Of a DNA stretch of 64,000 nucleotides, positions 45,640 to 58,490 are shown in pieces. Location of the stretch: positions 5,677,028 to 5,741,027 of the forward strand of contig NC_081153.1 in the NCBI RefSeq assembly GCF_958295425.1. The letters are read 5' to 3'. The stretch's first letter is position 1. The number at the start of each line of letters is the position of its first letter. The notes under the pieces are model-generated. The model was not told the DNA's origin. It was given only the letters and a program-made list of their open reading frames with translations, and made no database searches. A program made the position numbers and the translations under genes. This DNA comes from Solea solea (taxonomy: Eukaryota; Chordata; Actinopteri; Pleuronectiformes; Soleidae).

Positions 45640-46412
45640 CATTCATTCATTCATTCGTTCCATTGTCTATACCGCTTTGTCGTTCACATGAGGGTCACAG
45701 GTCATGGGGGTCATGCCTCGCACTCACACCTACCGTCACCCAAATTAGAGTTACCGTAATTATGCAACGGTTTGTGCTATCAGAAAAATTCCAGCGGTTT
45801 CCGAAAGCCGAGAAGTTGTGCGTCAAAGCACAACATATGGTTATTACGGTCATTTTCATCAGCGGCGAATCAGCGGCGAATCAGCGTCTTTGCCACCAGA
45901 GAGGTGAGAGTTGGAAAAACGCCTGTACATAGTTTCCATTTTTTTGGCCTGTTTTTGAACATCACTCAAATAAATGTTATTTTGAATATGTTTTACACTG
46001 TTCAAATTCCAAATTTAACACGCAGTACAGTGTTTTTTTTTTTTAAATAAAACCTTTTGTTTTCCTTCCTTTTAAATTGTTAATACACTATTTTAACCTG
46101 TACAGTAAAATTGTAAATAACTGCCAGATATTGAAAGTGATTCTGGAAAAATGGGCAAAAGCTCTTAACTCACAGGACACTTTCTGGCCCTTTTATGGAG
46201 TAATTAGCAAAAAATCATTTTGAGGCTCAGGTGTTAAAGAGTTATGACTGTGAGACTGTGGAAGGAAACCAGAGAACCCAGAGAAAATCCACACAAACAT
46301 GAGGAGAACATGCATACTCCACACAGAAATGCCCTCGTTCGAACCGGGATTCGAACCGGCGACCTACTTGCTGTGAGGCACCGGTGCTCGCCACCATTTG
46401 GCCCCAATTTGA
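45640..46412 (-). mobile_element. Dispersed repeat with tRNA-like end, split by a MITE
   Basis: The left part (45,640-45,748: CATTGTCTATACCGC, CATGAGGGTCACAGG) and right part (46,246-46,412: CTGTGGAAGGAAACCAGAGA, ATGCATACTCCACACAGAAA, GATTCGAACCGGCGACC) make up the same repeat that is unbroken at 58,195-58,490. On the minus strand the right part reads as a tRNA-like B box (CGGTTCGAATCCC). Confidence 0.65.
45749..46245 (+). mobile_element. piggyBac-like MITE, copy 2, inserted in another repeat
   Basis: It starts TTACCGTAATTATGCAACGG and ends CAGGTGTTAAAGAGTTAT. It is about 500 bp and aligns with copies 1 and 3. Because the flanking repeat continues on both sides, this copy is younger than its host repeat. 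Confidence 0.75.
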
Positions 46413-48043
46413 CTGACAGTAAATCCTAATTTTCTACTCTTAAAGGGAACTCAAAGGCAAGATGTGCTTTTCAAACTGTTGGAGAGAAAGCGGATGAATC
46501 AGGAGGAGGTCAAGGACAAAAAAAGGAGTTGAAGGAAGTTTCGAAAAAAATCCCAAACTGAGATTTAAGTTTTTATGACAGCGCAGAAGAAGTTCAGCAG
46601 TGACCTCCACAAAAGAGTTCAAGATGACTTTTTTCCCCTGGTAATGTCTGCTTTTATCTTAAAAAATAAATATGAAATAATCATTAAATAAAACACAGTG
46701 ATGTATTCCAACATGATTTTCTGTGCAGAATGAAACATTTCCACAGTTTGCAAGAAAAGTAAAACAGCAACATTCTTTTTTTCTCCGGGAGATTTCACAC
46801 TGTACGTCATTACTTTTTCATGTCGGAGTGAATGAAGAGTTAAGACAGTGGCTTCACAGACATTTTCTCCTGAATGTGATGCCAGTGCTGAGGAGCCAGA
46901 GAATCAACTTCCTCTGGAAGAGCTGTCTGACAGTCGGCAGATAAAGAGAAGGAAAAAAAAAACCAACCAAAGCTGAGGCTGAACCTGCTGCCAGCACCGA
47001 GCTGCACACAACCTGCCAATTAACTGATTGTGGCACAAGTGATCAGCGGCGGCTGGAACCGCGACCTCCTCTACTTCTGCCATGTCACAATCTGCTTCAA
47101 TGTCTTGTCCTCCGCACAAATAAAAGTCGACAAATTCGGCTCCAGTTTAGCTTTGTGTTCGGAGGCGCACAACAACAAGGCTGCTGCTCGTTTTCCCCCA
47201 CAGCCACTGACACTTTCAATAACCTTCAGCGAAGGACCCATTCGCTTCCCACATGGAGCTAAGATACGTCAAACTACCAAGATATATGATGGTATGGATA
47301 ACACAGTTCACTACTGGTCACAAACACCCCTATTTTTCACGAGTCTCAGTGCGGTGAAGAAGCTTCTGCTGTCAACACTGTTATTGTTGAGTTTCTGCGT
47401 CAAAGGGACACACGGAAAAATAGATTTTAGCCAAAAGGCAAAACCTAAAAGAATCTACATAGGATGTTGTGACAAAGGATGAATGCGACAAACTCACCAA
47501 ATAATGCAGCATGAGAACAGCAGCAGCTCCCAAAAAAGCTAAAAATTAAGATTCTCTATGGATTTTGGTGCAAAAGAGTGAGCAACGACTCAGATTTCAG
47601 TTTTATAGACTTAAGGAGGTGAATTTTGTATGAGTTGTATACATATACTGTAACTAAGTGGCTGAAATTGTTGTTTCCCCTGCGTCCCTGCTGTCAGCTT
47701 CGGGGTGGGACTCACGAGATGATACGCGATACATAGCCCACGATACCAATAATATCGTGATACAACATCGCGATATCTGTCTAACTGAAGGAAACAAAAA
47801 CGTTAGCGTGAAAAGTTAAACATTACGGATTTCTCTATTTATTCTCAACATACAGAACAAAGTGCATAAATGTGGATGGAGCATCTCTTAACGTAACTTT
47901 CGCCGCCATTATCCCGCTGTAGACTCCCCCTTCTTTAGCCAGGTAAGTTTCCCTCAATCATTTGAGCAGCGCCACCACAAGGTGACATGAAGTAGTGACA
48001 CCCGGCGAGTGAAACAGGCAGAGACCGTTTACTTTAGAGCGCC
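46413..48043. other. Intergenic
   Basis: A 150-codon frame near 47,030-47,482 has no recognisable features and is not called. A fragment with CGATACCAATAATATCGTG (about 47,705-47,785) looks like a transposon end. Nothing else is seen. Confidence 0.5.
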
Positions 48044-48475
48044 TTAACCCTTTAACACCCTTGGACAGGCTCTCTTTGCATTACCGTAATTACGCGGCGG
48101 TTTGTGCTGTCGGAACAATTCCAATGGTTTCCGAAAGCTGAGAAGTTGCGCACCCATTGTGGTAATTTCACTGACAAATTTCACTGACAAATGTTGAGAC
48201 GAATACCTGAAAAATTCGACTTTTGTTTTATCCTTTTCAAATTTCAAAATTAAAATGCAAAAATATCTAATTCACGTACGACTACAGTGTTTCTTCTAAA
48301 TAAAACTCTAAAATCAAATTCCATTTCTTGTTTTTCTTGACTTTAAACTGTTAAATACACTCTTAAGTATGTGTTGAAAATTCTAAGTGTGCTGGAAAAA
48401 TGGGCAAAAGCACTTATTCAAAGGACATTTTATGGGTACAATAAGCAAAGGCAGACAGTGACATTAAGACATTAA
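48044..48475 (+). mobile_element. piggyBac-like MITE, copy 3, with intact left end
   Basis: TTAA at 48,044-48,047 followed by CCCTTTAACACCCTTGG gives the cleanest left terminus of the family. The inverted form GGTGTTAAAG closes copies 1 and 2. TTAA plus CCC termini are the hallmark of piggyBac elements. The right end here is decayed. Confidence 0.7.
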
Positions 48476-48997
48476 ATAGTATGAAGGTAAAGGCAGCAAA
48501 CTGCCTGTAGTTCAAAATAGGGAAAACACTGTAAGTTTCTTGTTGAAAAAGATTAAGAAATGGGTTCTGTTACAGTTTTCCCGCAGCAACTGGCTTTAAA
48601 TGAATTTGATGCAAACAGTTCCTGCAGGTGCTGATTACTGACAATTCCTTTGTCTGCACAAAGGCACTGCTGGAGCCGACTGGAGCTGGATTTTACAGTG
48701 TATGGTTTATTTATTTAAAAAAAAAAAAAAAAACACACTGTCTTTCATACACTTAAAAGCTGATTAAGAAAATGTCTAGACCTGTAAAGTGTGTGTGCGT
48801 GTGTGTACCTGGTATTCCTTATGTTGTGAGGACCTAAATAAAGTCACATTATTGGGACTTGTGCTCCTTATCATTACTATATTTTAAGACATGTTTTAGA
48901 GTTAGGCTGAGGTGAGGTTCAGGGACCACACAGAAGGCTTATATTGCAACCTCTAGGCGATTCCACTTCTATTTAAAATGGACCCCAGCAATTTATT

Positions 48998-49222
48998 TGG
49001 GTAGCTCATGGCCAAGTGGAACGGGAACTTGGTTTGTCACTGCAAGGGTTGCAGGTTTGAGTCCCGCATCAGGTCAAAAAAGTGGGGCTGGGGTACCCCC
49101 GAGCAAGGTAACCAACCCCCATTGCTCCCCTGGCGCTTCCTAATACAAGAAGGTTTCTAGTAGAGGATGGGTTAAATGCAGAGAAGGAATTTCCCCCTGC
49201 GGGACTGATAAAGGACTCTTTT
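48998..49222 (+). mobile_element. tRNA-derived SINE, copy 4, full length
   Basis: The head GTAGCTCATGGCCAAGTGGA (A box) and GGTTGCAGGTTTGAGTCCCG (B box) precede the shared body GAGCAAGGTAACCAACCCCC, GATGGGTTAAATGCAGAG and the tail CCTGCGGGACTGATAAAGG. It is the best-preserved tRNA-like head of the four. Confidence 0.75.
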
Positions 49223-51664
49223 TTTATTATTATTATTTATTTAAACCCCAAGAAAATCAATAGAATTAAAATAATTTCCCAAGTTCTCAGGTATTTTAAG
49301 GTTTTTGTTATGCCTATATACTGTATGTAGCCTTTTAAATAAAATATAACCCTTCACACACACCCTCTCATACATCAACAATAGATACAAAAAAGAAAAA
49401 TCACCATAAAATCTCACTCCTTCATTAAAAAAAAGAAAAAAAAGAGACGTTCAACATTGAAAGGGGTCACATTGACCCCAAGAAGGGTTTTGGCGGCTGC
49501 CTCTCTCTGTTCCTATGAACCGTGTTGATGTTGGTTGTGGATTAACAGGCTTAGCTACGATACGAGCCAAAGTAGCCAAGATGTCAACCAAGATATACGG
49601 AACAGAAAAAAAGGAAAAGAGTAAATTTGGAGCCCATTTTTGTTTCTTCCCTCACATTTATCTCCCTCATCCTTCTTACATTTACTTGAACATACTATGC
49701 GCTGAGCTATTGCACTCATTATTTTATGTGAAAAAAAAATAAACTGACAATGAAACTGAAACAATACAATTATGAGTGAAGAAAGTATAATAATACATGT
49801 TTAAATCGAATGTGATTGCTATTGTGTGTAATATGAACTTATCCAAAAGCATATGAGGGCAGAAAATGGGGCTTGCTACAGAACTGCCGCTCACCGAGAT
49901 GTTTATGCATTAATATTTCAGGACACGAGGAGTTTGAGAAATACTCTAAAATAGCCACCTGACACCAGAAACTACTGTACGTATGAGTCAAAGTCACTGA
50001 CATCAATTCCAACGTTTGATGTGAACAGCAAAGACACTGCAACACATGTTCTCCGAAGCCTCCCATAGATATCTGAGTGATCTCTTAACACTCTTCCACA
50101 GAATGTAGCTCACATTTTTATTTTTATTTCACCAGGTTGGTCCCACTGAAATCAAAATATGTCTTTTGCAGGGGAGACCTGGCCAAGAGGGCAGCAGCAG
50201 ACAAAATTAAAGTGACATAAACACTTGGACACAGACAAAGGTAAACTGAAGTTCAGATTGTAATTTGTTCCACGCATGTTTTCTTGCCCAGTTCACTGAC
50301 GAAAACTTGAAATTGCTTGTTTTTCTGCAAGGTTGTTGCTTAAAGTGCATAAAGGACATATCCTAACAGCATGAAAACCAAACTATCTTGTGATTATACA
50401 CTTAAAGAAATGCACTAGTATATACACGTCTGCCAATAAACCCTCCCATATGTTACACACTGGACCTTTAAGCAAGGACAACAATGGTGAATGGAGACCA
50501 CAGCCTATGAGCTGGGTTTAGACACTATTTAGAATAGAATAGAATATTTTAAAATATTTGAGTGATGTTCGGTCGAATCGGAGTATGTGTTTATGACCAT
50601 ATCACTTTTTTCACCCTTTAAATTTCATATTTGTGTGCACAGTTGCAGTCATTTACACTGCACACGTCTGTAAACCGGCCAGTGTGGCTCCAGTGCGTAG
50701 CCGTCTGTGGCAAATGTATGTGCAGGGCCGTGTGGTGATGATAATCCATCCATGTGTACAGCCAGGTGTTCCTAATAAAGTGATCTGGGAATGTATGTCA
50801 GCGTGATTGATTTTACAGACACACCGTACACGTATCCACTGGAAACTGTCCCCGGGGATTTACTTAATAAAGGATCATCTGATGAACGCGTTGAGAAAGA
50901 ATGATGGTTTGTGTATCGCTGCACACCAATGTTTACCAGATACGTCACCTTTAATTCTTGAAGGCAATTTCCTCAGAGTTTGCTGAGTGGGAGCGGGACC
51001 AGTGCACTGTTCAAGATCATAAAACCCCATATTTATCAGCGAGGGTCAGATTGATCTATCGGAGACCCTCTGTTGACATCACATCCACCATGTCCTGTGC
51101 TTATGCTGCTAAATGCCTGCCCTCTGCTGCGGCTTTCTGCTGAAATAAGCAACGCTCACGCTCCTCTGGGTGGGACTTCACTGCGTCGCGCCCGGATCAT
51201 CCATAACCATGGACCTGCTGCGCTGATAAACATTCCCCCTACAGTGGAGGGGAATGGGGAAGGGCACGGTGACAAACAGTGTGCGTTTCTTTGGGCCACT
51301 GGGTAATACATTCATTCAATCAGCCTTGTCAGAAATGGTGCAGCCCCAAGATGGTATTGTATTTGATTTTCAAACTGGCCTTTGATTGCAAAAGGGAATG
51401 GCACCCAAGTGGCAGAGAAAACAAGTGATACAATTATTCTAGTGCGCTATGTTCCTCGAGCAATTAATTCATTTTGATTTGCTGTGTACTTTCTGGTCCT
51501 CCTTCCTCATTAGTAATGATTAATCACACAGTAGCCTCCTTGTGTCAGGGAGTTCACACAGTCTCTTACTTTTCACCGGGGCTCAAGTAGGAGCGATCCC
51601 TACTCTCTTGGGTTATGTGTCGCAGTTTTGTAGCACTGGCTCAGCTCAACTCTCGTCGGTTTGG
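49223..51664. other. Intergenic with possible conserved stretch
   Basis: No gene. It includes a solo MITE end at 50,454-50,473 and, at about 51,300-51,540, a repeat-free stretch with AGCAATTAATTCATTTTGAT and AGTAATGATTAATCAC, listed as an enhancer candidate among the findings. Confidence 0.45.
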
Positions 51665-52510
51665 GTATCAGGGACGGTCATTTTCCATTACTTCATAGTG
51701 CTCCACGTGGGCTGGGTCATCATAGACAGCGCGGCTGCACGAAACTGCTGTGATATTGTTTTATTGGTGTCCAGATGGATCCTTTGTCCGGCACCAAACA
51801 CGGGAACATCTGCACCTCACCGTGTATTTTTGGCGAACAGCAGCCATGTATGCTCGCTATAGTGCTCTGATTCTTGTGTCTGTTAACGTTACATTTTAAT
51901 ATCGGCTCAGCTCGCTTCAAACATCGCCAAAAAGCACCAGGTAGCTGTGTTTTATTGGTGTCCAGCCGGATCTGGATCCTTTGTCAGGCACCAAAACACG
52001 GGAACGCCTGCACCTCGTTGACCGTGGTGTATTTTTGCGAACAGTAGCCATCTATGCTCCCTATAGAGCTCTTCCCAGTTTGATTCTTGTGTCTCCAGTC
52101 TGTTAGCGTCACATTTTAATATCGGCTCAGCTCGCTTGAAACCTGGCTGAAAAGCACCAGGTATCAGGTACTATCCCGAATGCCCTAATGGAAAAGCAAG
52201 AAGTCAAGTTGAGCGAATCTCTTAACACTCTTCCACTCTCTTTTGCATTAAAAAGGTTATTTGGGAGTCTTTTGTAAGAATTGTTTCCACTTAAAAAGGC
52301 AAAAGGTAGCTGTGTTTTATTAGTGTCCAGCCGGATCTGGATCCTTTGTCAGGCCCCAAAACATGGGAACGTCTGCACCTGGCTGACCATGGTGTATATT
52401 TGCGAACAGCAGCCATCTATGCTCGCTATAGCGCTCTTCCCAGTTTGATTCTCGTGTCTGCAGTCTGGTGCTATTCCTAATGGAAAAGCAAACACTCCAG
52501 TCGAGCCAAG
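51665..52510. mobile_element. DNA-transposon-like element with triple internal repeat
   Basis: TTTTCCATTA near 51,678 and TAATGGAAAA near 52,490 are inverted ends. Inside, a unit of about 195-220 bp starting near 51,748, 51,942 and 52,306 is repeated (TTTTATTGGTGTCCAG, GATCCTTTGTC, CACGGGAAC, CAGCCATCTATGCTC). Confidence 0.7.
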
Positions 52511-54849
52511 TAGTGCTAGAACCATAGGTTCTAAATGCTAAAGGTAACTGTTGTACATATTTTTCACATATCCCCTTTAAACTTCAAGATCAGCCGGGTT
52601 AGGAAGCAAAGTCGAGAGGCGTCGGAGTAAAATAAATGTGCATTCCAGTCCGTCTGATAAATGGTAGCCTATGTGGACCCGATCTGGAGGAGAGTTTGTC
52701 CAAGCTTTCCAGCAGCAGCAGCAGAAGCAGAAGCAGCAGAAGCAGCAGCTGTCCCTCCCTGCAGTGGTCTCTTCCACATGGAAAGCATGCAGTATAGAGG
52801 GGTGGGGGCTGTGGGTAGAGGAGGCAGGAGGGTGCAGAGAAGAGGAAGTTATCACCAAATTGCCATATCTACAAAGCTCTCCCTGCACGCCACAGATTTC
52901 CCCTCTTTAATCTGACACATACAGCCTCATGCCTGCTAAAACCCTGCAAGGCGCAGTGAAGCTCAGCATCCTGGGCTGAAAGAACACCGCAGCCAAGAGA
53001 GAGGGGAGTCGGAGGGATAGACGGAGACAGGAAAAGAAAAGAGTGCTTGTGTATGTGTGTGTATGTGTGTCAGCGAGAGAGAGAGAAAGAAAGAAGCCAT
53101 TTTATTTGTTCTTTGGAGCAAACATGTACCCGGCTTTATGAAGGGAGTTAAATCGTGGAGGTTAATTGAAAAATGAGATAAACAAAGGCTGTGAAAAGCA
53201 GAGGGAAAGATTGTGGCTGGCAGCGCAGGCGGGCCACCGCCGAACCTCCTTCAAACTGTGCAACCCTGATAAAAAAGCACAGTTAATTGTCTCACAATTT
53301 CTTCCACTTAATTTCAGTCCAATTAAAGTAAAAAAAAAAAAGAAAAAAAAACACACACCAGCGAGGAACTGTCTCCTTCCTTTCACTGCCGTGCACGTAC
53401 TGTACCTCCATAGAAAATCACTTCAGTGGGAGGATCCCTCTCTAGACAAGCTCTCATTTTGTCATGAAGTCATGCTTGGCAAATATGTTCCAGTGTCAAA
53501 CACTATGTCCCAAACAATCCTCTTTTGACTTCGCACATTTCGTTTAGCAATAAATCTTCCAGCCGTCCAGCCGCGTGAAGCCGAGCTCGTTTGGTGACGA
53601 GCGGCTCCCTCGTGAGTAAATGAGACGGCAGCCGGCGTGGGAGCAACAATGGCCCGCGTACGTATCTCACTTTACCGGAGACGTTTTGTGAACGCGTCAA
53701 AAGCGGTCCTTCTGCCTGAAGACACTTTTTTTTCCTTCTTCTTTTTTTGAGGTAAGAGGCAAATCTGAAAATGTCAAAGCAGTTGCGGGTGAGCAGGTGA
53801 ACTGTGAGGTCACAGCAGCTGCTGTTGTGCATGGACTGTGCGCACTTTTCTAAATAACGGCACAGTATGGCGTGTGTACGCGAGGGAGGAAGGAAGCAAA
53901 GCGAGCAAAAGAACACGTAACTAACAAAAAGCTAACAAAAAACACAGAAAACGATTTAATATTGACATAATATAAAATAGAGTAATATGTCAGTGTAAAC
54001 AGAGTCTTTCTGTCGTTTTTGGCCACTAGGCCACAACTCGTCGACTGAAATTGTTTTTTGTTTTTTTTTAATTGTTTTGAAAATGTTTTCAGTCAATTTG
54101 AAAAGAGAATTATTCTTTTATCTGATATTTATGTAGCAGTAAGATATTAACTTTCCTCTTCTTAATGTAATAAATGCTGATAATGTCATAAGTGAGCAAT
54201 AACACTTGCTGTACAGACTTTAAAGCCCTTTGAGGCAAACTGTGTTTGTGACGTTAAATATGTAATATAACATGACTTGACTCGGCCCTAATGTAATAAG
54301 GTTTTTCTTTTACTTGCTGGGTAAAATAAAATTACTAAAAATGCGATAACACACACAAACACATGAACAGAACAAGGTTAAGGACATCTGCTGCAAGAAA
54401 TAATAAAAAAAACTTTTTCTTATTCTTTTTTTTGGTCAGTAAACAATTTCATTTCCATTCTCTCGACTTCTTTTGTCTAATTGTAAATGGAAAAGTGGAC
54501 GTTGCTTTTCATTTAAGATTAAACTTCCTCCCCCACCTGAGGTCCACTTTCTCAAATACAATATCAAGGAAACGTTACACAACCTGCAGTGTTTTTCTAG
54601 GTTATATTGAAAATAATCCATTGGTTAGAAGTTTGCATTACAAGGTTTAACTTAAGAGATAGTGATGCCAGTACTTTAAATAGACTGTTTTACTTAAGAA
54701 CTTATGTATGCACTTATTCAAACAATTCATATTCTACAACAAATGGTCTGGGTTTGCAAATGTGTGCTTCCCACGTGTTTGAGAAAGGTGTGTGTGTGTG
54801 TGTTTGTATTCCTTTGGTTACCTTTTTAGGCCCCTTTCTGACTGTAAAT
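52511..54849. other. Intergenic
   Basis: A CAG/AAG repeat at 52,703-52,750, an A tract at 53,328-53,350, and unique sequence elsewhere. The frames here lack homology features. Confidence 0.5.
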
Positions 54850-55076
54850 GCTGTGTTTCCATCATGGTACGGTTCAGTTTGGTACAGTGCGGTACAGTTT
54901 GGAAGGGTAAAGCCCCGAGTCAGGCTTGTGTTTCGACTGAGAACAGTCTACCGGAACCATAATGTACCATTCAACTCTGGTACCCCAAGGGAAGGATGCC
55001 AAAAATGGAATAGAAATGCAAAAAAAACCAAAAAACATACCGCACTGAACCAGACTGTTCAAAAACACGGCTAAAC
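54850..55076. mobile_element. Dispersed inverted-repeat element (GGTACGGT family), copy 2
   Basis: TGTGTTTCCATCATGGTACG and GTTTGGTACAGTGCGGTACA at the left; ACCGCACTGAACCAGACTG and AAAACACGG at the right, in inverted orientation. It matches 35,604-36,015. Confidence 0.6.
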
Positions 55077-56694
55077 TGAACCTGTCTGGACCACTAGTCC
55101 TCAGAAAGACCAGAACCTCATTTCTGTGTTGCAGAAGTATCAACACAATCCCATGAAAAATAAATTTAAAAAAAGAAGCTCAGGGACAAAGTCTCTAAAT
55201 CTGGTTGTTTTGAATGTTATTGTCTTGTACCTCGTCTCAGAGAGGAGGAGGAGGAGGAGGAGGAGGAGGAGGAGGAAAACAGACTGACTGTACGTAAGCA
55301 TCTACAAACCCCAATTTCCTGAATAAAGGTTCTCTCTCTCTCTCAAAATAGAATTCAAACTAAAAGATGTAGTTTGTTGAATCACTTGAACCTTTCAAAG
55401 TACAAGGAAAAGATTTTCACTCACCATAAAAAAACAAGTTATACCAGGCATTTTGCTGAGATGACTGTCATTAGACGGCTAGATGCTGTTTTGGATGAAA
55501 CTTTGAGCTATAGCTGAGCCGTGAAAGCTAATATTTTTTTTTTTTTTTTTTTTTTGGCTGACGTTGACGCCTTGTCCCGCATGGACACCGGGACATGATT
55601 AGCATATGTTCCCAGCATACAGAATGAATCAGAGTGGGGATATACATACATTAGAAGTTGTCCCATTAGCAGCCAGGCAGAAGGGCTGATTTATGTTTTC
55701 CGCTGCCATCACCTGACAGGGACATTAGTGTTACAGATGGGGACAGGTGACGTTGTCAGAACCATCAGTCTCCTGATGATGCGCTGCCAAAATGATGTGA
55801 GAGGAGCAGCGAGGATTATGGGTGGCATCAGAGTAAGGGGTGCATGCGGGGCGTGGGGGGGGGGGGGGGGGGCTTTACTGGCTGCTCCACTTTCTTTCAG
55901 AACACCTAAGGGAAGATTACCTTGTCAACATCAAAGAAAAAAACCCTTGTGTAACAAGACAAATGACAATTCAATAATTTCCAATGCCTTGAATGTGTCT
56001 CTCTCGCTCACAGAACTCAATTACAGTGATAAAGGCAACTAATATAAGTTCACTGGGTCCATGCCCAGATGCTGACAAGATTTATCGCATCATGTCGGCT
56101 TATGACTTATTCACGGCCTATTATACTTTATGATTGCTGTCACTTTGGCACTAAATACACTTGACAGCATACGGCGCGGTACTGTGTGAAAGTACAGATA
56201 GAAAGATCAAGACAGTAGTACAGTATGGAAAAGTGTCCCTGTCAAGTGACAACATGTTGGAAGCAATTATTCACAAAAAAACGATGCAAATTCTACTTTT
56301 GTAATGTCTGAAAACACGGGATATAAGGCAATCAATGCATCGTCACCTTAAATATTTAAATTTCTCGCAAAAATGTGATTCGAAAATTCATTTTTCGTCA
56401 CATATTCAAAATATTCTGAAACTCCTGCATGTGAGAGCTAGTGGACGTGAGGCATGGTCCAGTGAACGGGATGCATTCAAACGGCCCGGTAAATTTCATC
56501 ACTTGTGCGGGATCTACAGTGTGTTGAGCTTAGAGGAGCAGCTACGAGATGCATTCAAGACATCCCATAATTGTCCTCACTATAGATGAAATAATTGATA
56601 AAATTACACAATAATTTATCAACTTTTTTTTTCTTTTTTTCCCAACAATTGAGCAATAATTGAATACTCATGTATGGAGTTCCACAGGGCTCAG
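55077..56694. other. Intergenic
   Basis: A GGA repeat (55,242-55,275), a T tract (55,533-55,555), a G tract (55,856-55,872), and a unique stretch at 56,040-56,170. No gene. Confidence 0.5.
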
Positions 56695-56768
<74 letters not shown>

Positions 56769-56769
56769 C
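56695..56769 (+). repeat. (CTAT)n microsatellite
   Basis: About 18 near-perfect tetranucleotide units, followed by GA runs (56,775-56,791 and 56,889-56,944). Such a locus is expected to be length-polymorphic. Confidence 0.97.
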
Positions 56770-57199
56770 TTTTGAGAGAGAGAGAGAGAGATGGAGAGAT
56801 TGACAAACACCGGGTTTGAAGAGGAGGGGTGTATGGGGAGGGGTTTATGCCAGCAATGTGTGTGAGTTAAGTGGGGTGGGTATGAAGAGAGAGAGGGAGG
56901 GAGAGAGAGAGAGAGGGAGGGAGAGAGAGAGAGAGAGAGAGAGAATCAAACGCTGGCTGAATTGGGCCCAAATATCCAAGGTTAATTTTGTGAGAAAGCT
57001 GCAGTGCCCAGATAAGACCATCCCTGCAAATGAGTTCTGCCTGCCTGGATTACAGCTAAATTTATGCAGCTTTCCTTATCCTTTCACAAGCTCCTCTGAA
57101 GTGGCATAATTAACTTGCGCACATAAAATGTGCACATTTTCTGCATGGTGGTAACATTCCTCATATTACTGCTTTGATTTTACCCCCCCCCCCTTCATG

Positions 57200-57990
57200 G
57201 AGGTACTTTATATTTGCTTCCCTTAAGTTTGGAGATTTGTCATTGTAATGGCAGATGATGAGTCTTTCGCCACTTAATCATTCTAATTACTCAATGGCTG
57301 AATCTGTGCTGTGGCTATATTCTGCATAGGCAGCGAATTAACAAACACAATGGTCTGATTACCCTCGAGTGCACCGACTTCAGTGCAGGAACAAAAGGTG
57401 AAATCGCGATGAAGCGAAAGTCTCCACTGCTGAGTCACGATTCATGTTAGTATGGTAAACATGCACACATGAGGCCACAGATATCACCGCTACATGTCCA
57501 GACCCACAGAAATCCTTGAATCTTCAAAGCACATGCAGCCCAGATGCAAATGTGGTAAGCTGCACTTGAGGACAGGAGAATATGCTCTGCTATTGCAAAG
57601 CTTTTTTTTTTTTTTTTCCCATCATGCCCTGGGCTGCTCTGTTTATCTCCCCACACACACACACACACACCCTAAAAAGCTGTCCAAGGAGGGCGTCCTA
57701 GTAGCAGCCTTCCCCACACCAGGCTCCACCATTTCCCTCCTACTCTAACCCCTCGATCATGAGGGTGTTTAACTGGGAGGCACAAGCACTTGATTAATAT
57801 TTATTCTGCAGAGAGCAGCAGCAGCAGCAGCAGCAGCAGCACATAGATGTGCATACACTTAGCTGCTAAAACACAGTTTGTACGAGCTAAGAAAAAGCCT
57901 GGGCATAATTAGCCTGGCTTGTGATGTGACCTTTCTCAGTCGGATGTGTGCCAAGATGTTGCCTGCGAACGCTCTAATCTAATTAAAGAC
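57200..57990. promoter_or_regulatory. Candidate conserved non-coding region
   Basis: Mostly repeat-free DNA with clustered homeodomain-like cores: CCACTTAATCATTCTAATTA at about 57,271, GCGAATTAACAAAC near 57,333 and TCTAATCTAATTAAAGAC near 57,974. A T tract (57,602), CA run (57,653) and CAG run (57,810-57,840) interrupt it. Function is an inference from texture only. Confidence 0.3.
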
Positions 57991-58194
57991 GACACAATGT
58001 AGGACTTCAGCCTTCAAATAATGTCCCCGAGAATATTTTGACGGTACATGAACTTACAACTGGATAAATGGCAGCCCTGCCAAAGCCTGAGCAGGTCCGC
58101 ATCGCCTGCATTGGCACAAGATGGAACTTGTGGTTTCAGGGTGCATGACAGAAATATAACTAAGTATCTCACGTTATACACTTTAGTACCATCT

Positions 58195-58490
58195 AAAGTC
58201 CTTTTTATGGCCATTGTCTACTGCTTTATCCTCCACATGAGGGTCGTGGGGCCACTGGTGCCAATCCCGGCTGACATAGGGCGAAAGGCGCGGGCACACC
58301 CTGGACAGTTCGCCAGTCCATCGCAAATCAAGCATTTACTCACTCATTCAAACTTACAGTCAATTTAGAGTGTCCAAATAACCTCTGCATGTTTTTGGAG
58401 TGTGGAAGGAGACCGGAGAACCTGGAGAAAACCCACGCACACATGTGGAAAACATGCAAACTCCATGCAGAAAGGCCCAGAAACCCAGGT
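58195..58490 (-). mobile_element. Dispersed repeat, uninterrupted copy
   Basis: It contains GGCCATTGTCTACTGCTTTA, CATGAGGGTCGTGGGG, GGACAGTTCGCCAGTCCATC, TGTGGAAGGAGACCGGAGAA and CATGCAAACTCCATGCAGAA. It aligns with the split copy at 45,640-46,412 and the opposite-strand fragment at 37,662-37,880. Family class is unresolved. Confidence 0.65.

Noticed and set aside
46330..46412. Possible tRNA gene on the minus strand (B-box GGTTCGAATCCC)
   Set aside because: No full cloverleaf can be drawn, and the sequence continues into a dispersed repeat seen elsewhere, so it is SINE-like.
47030..47482. 150-codon plus-strand ORF
   Set aside because: No recognisable motif, no codon or splice support, and it lies among repeats.
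53503..53916. 137-codon minus-strand ORF
   Set aside because: Low-complexity Arg/Lys patch from an A/T tract; no similarity recognised.
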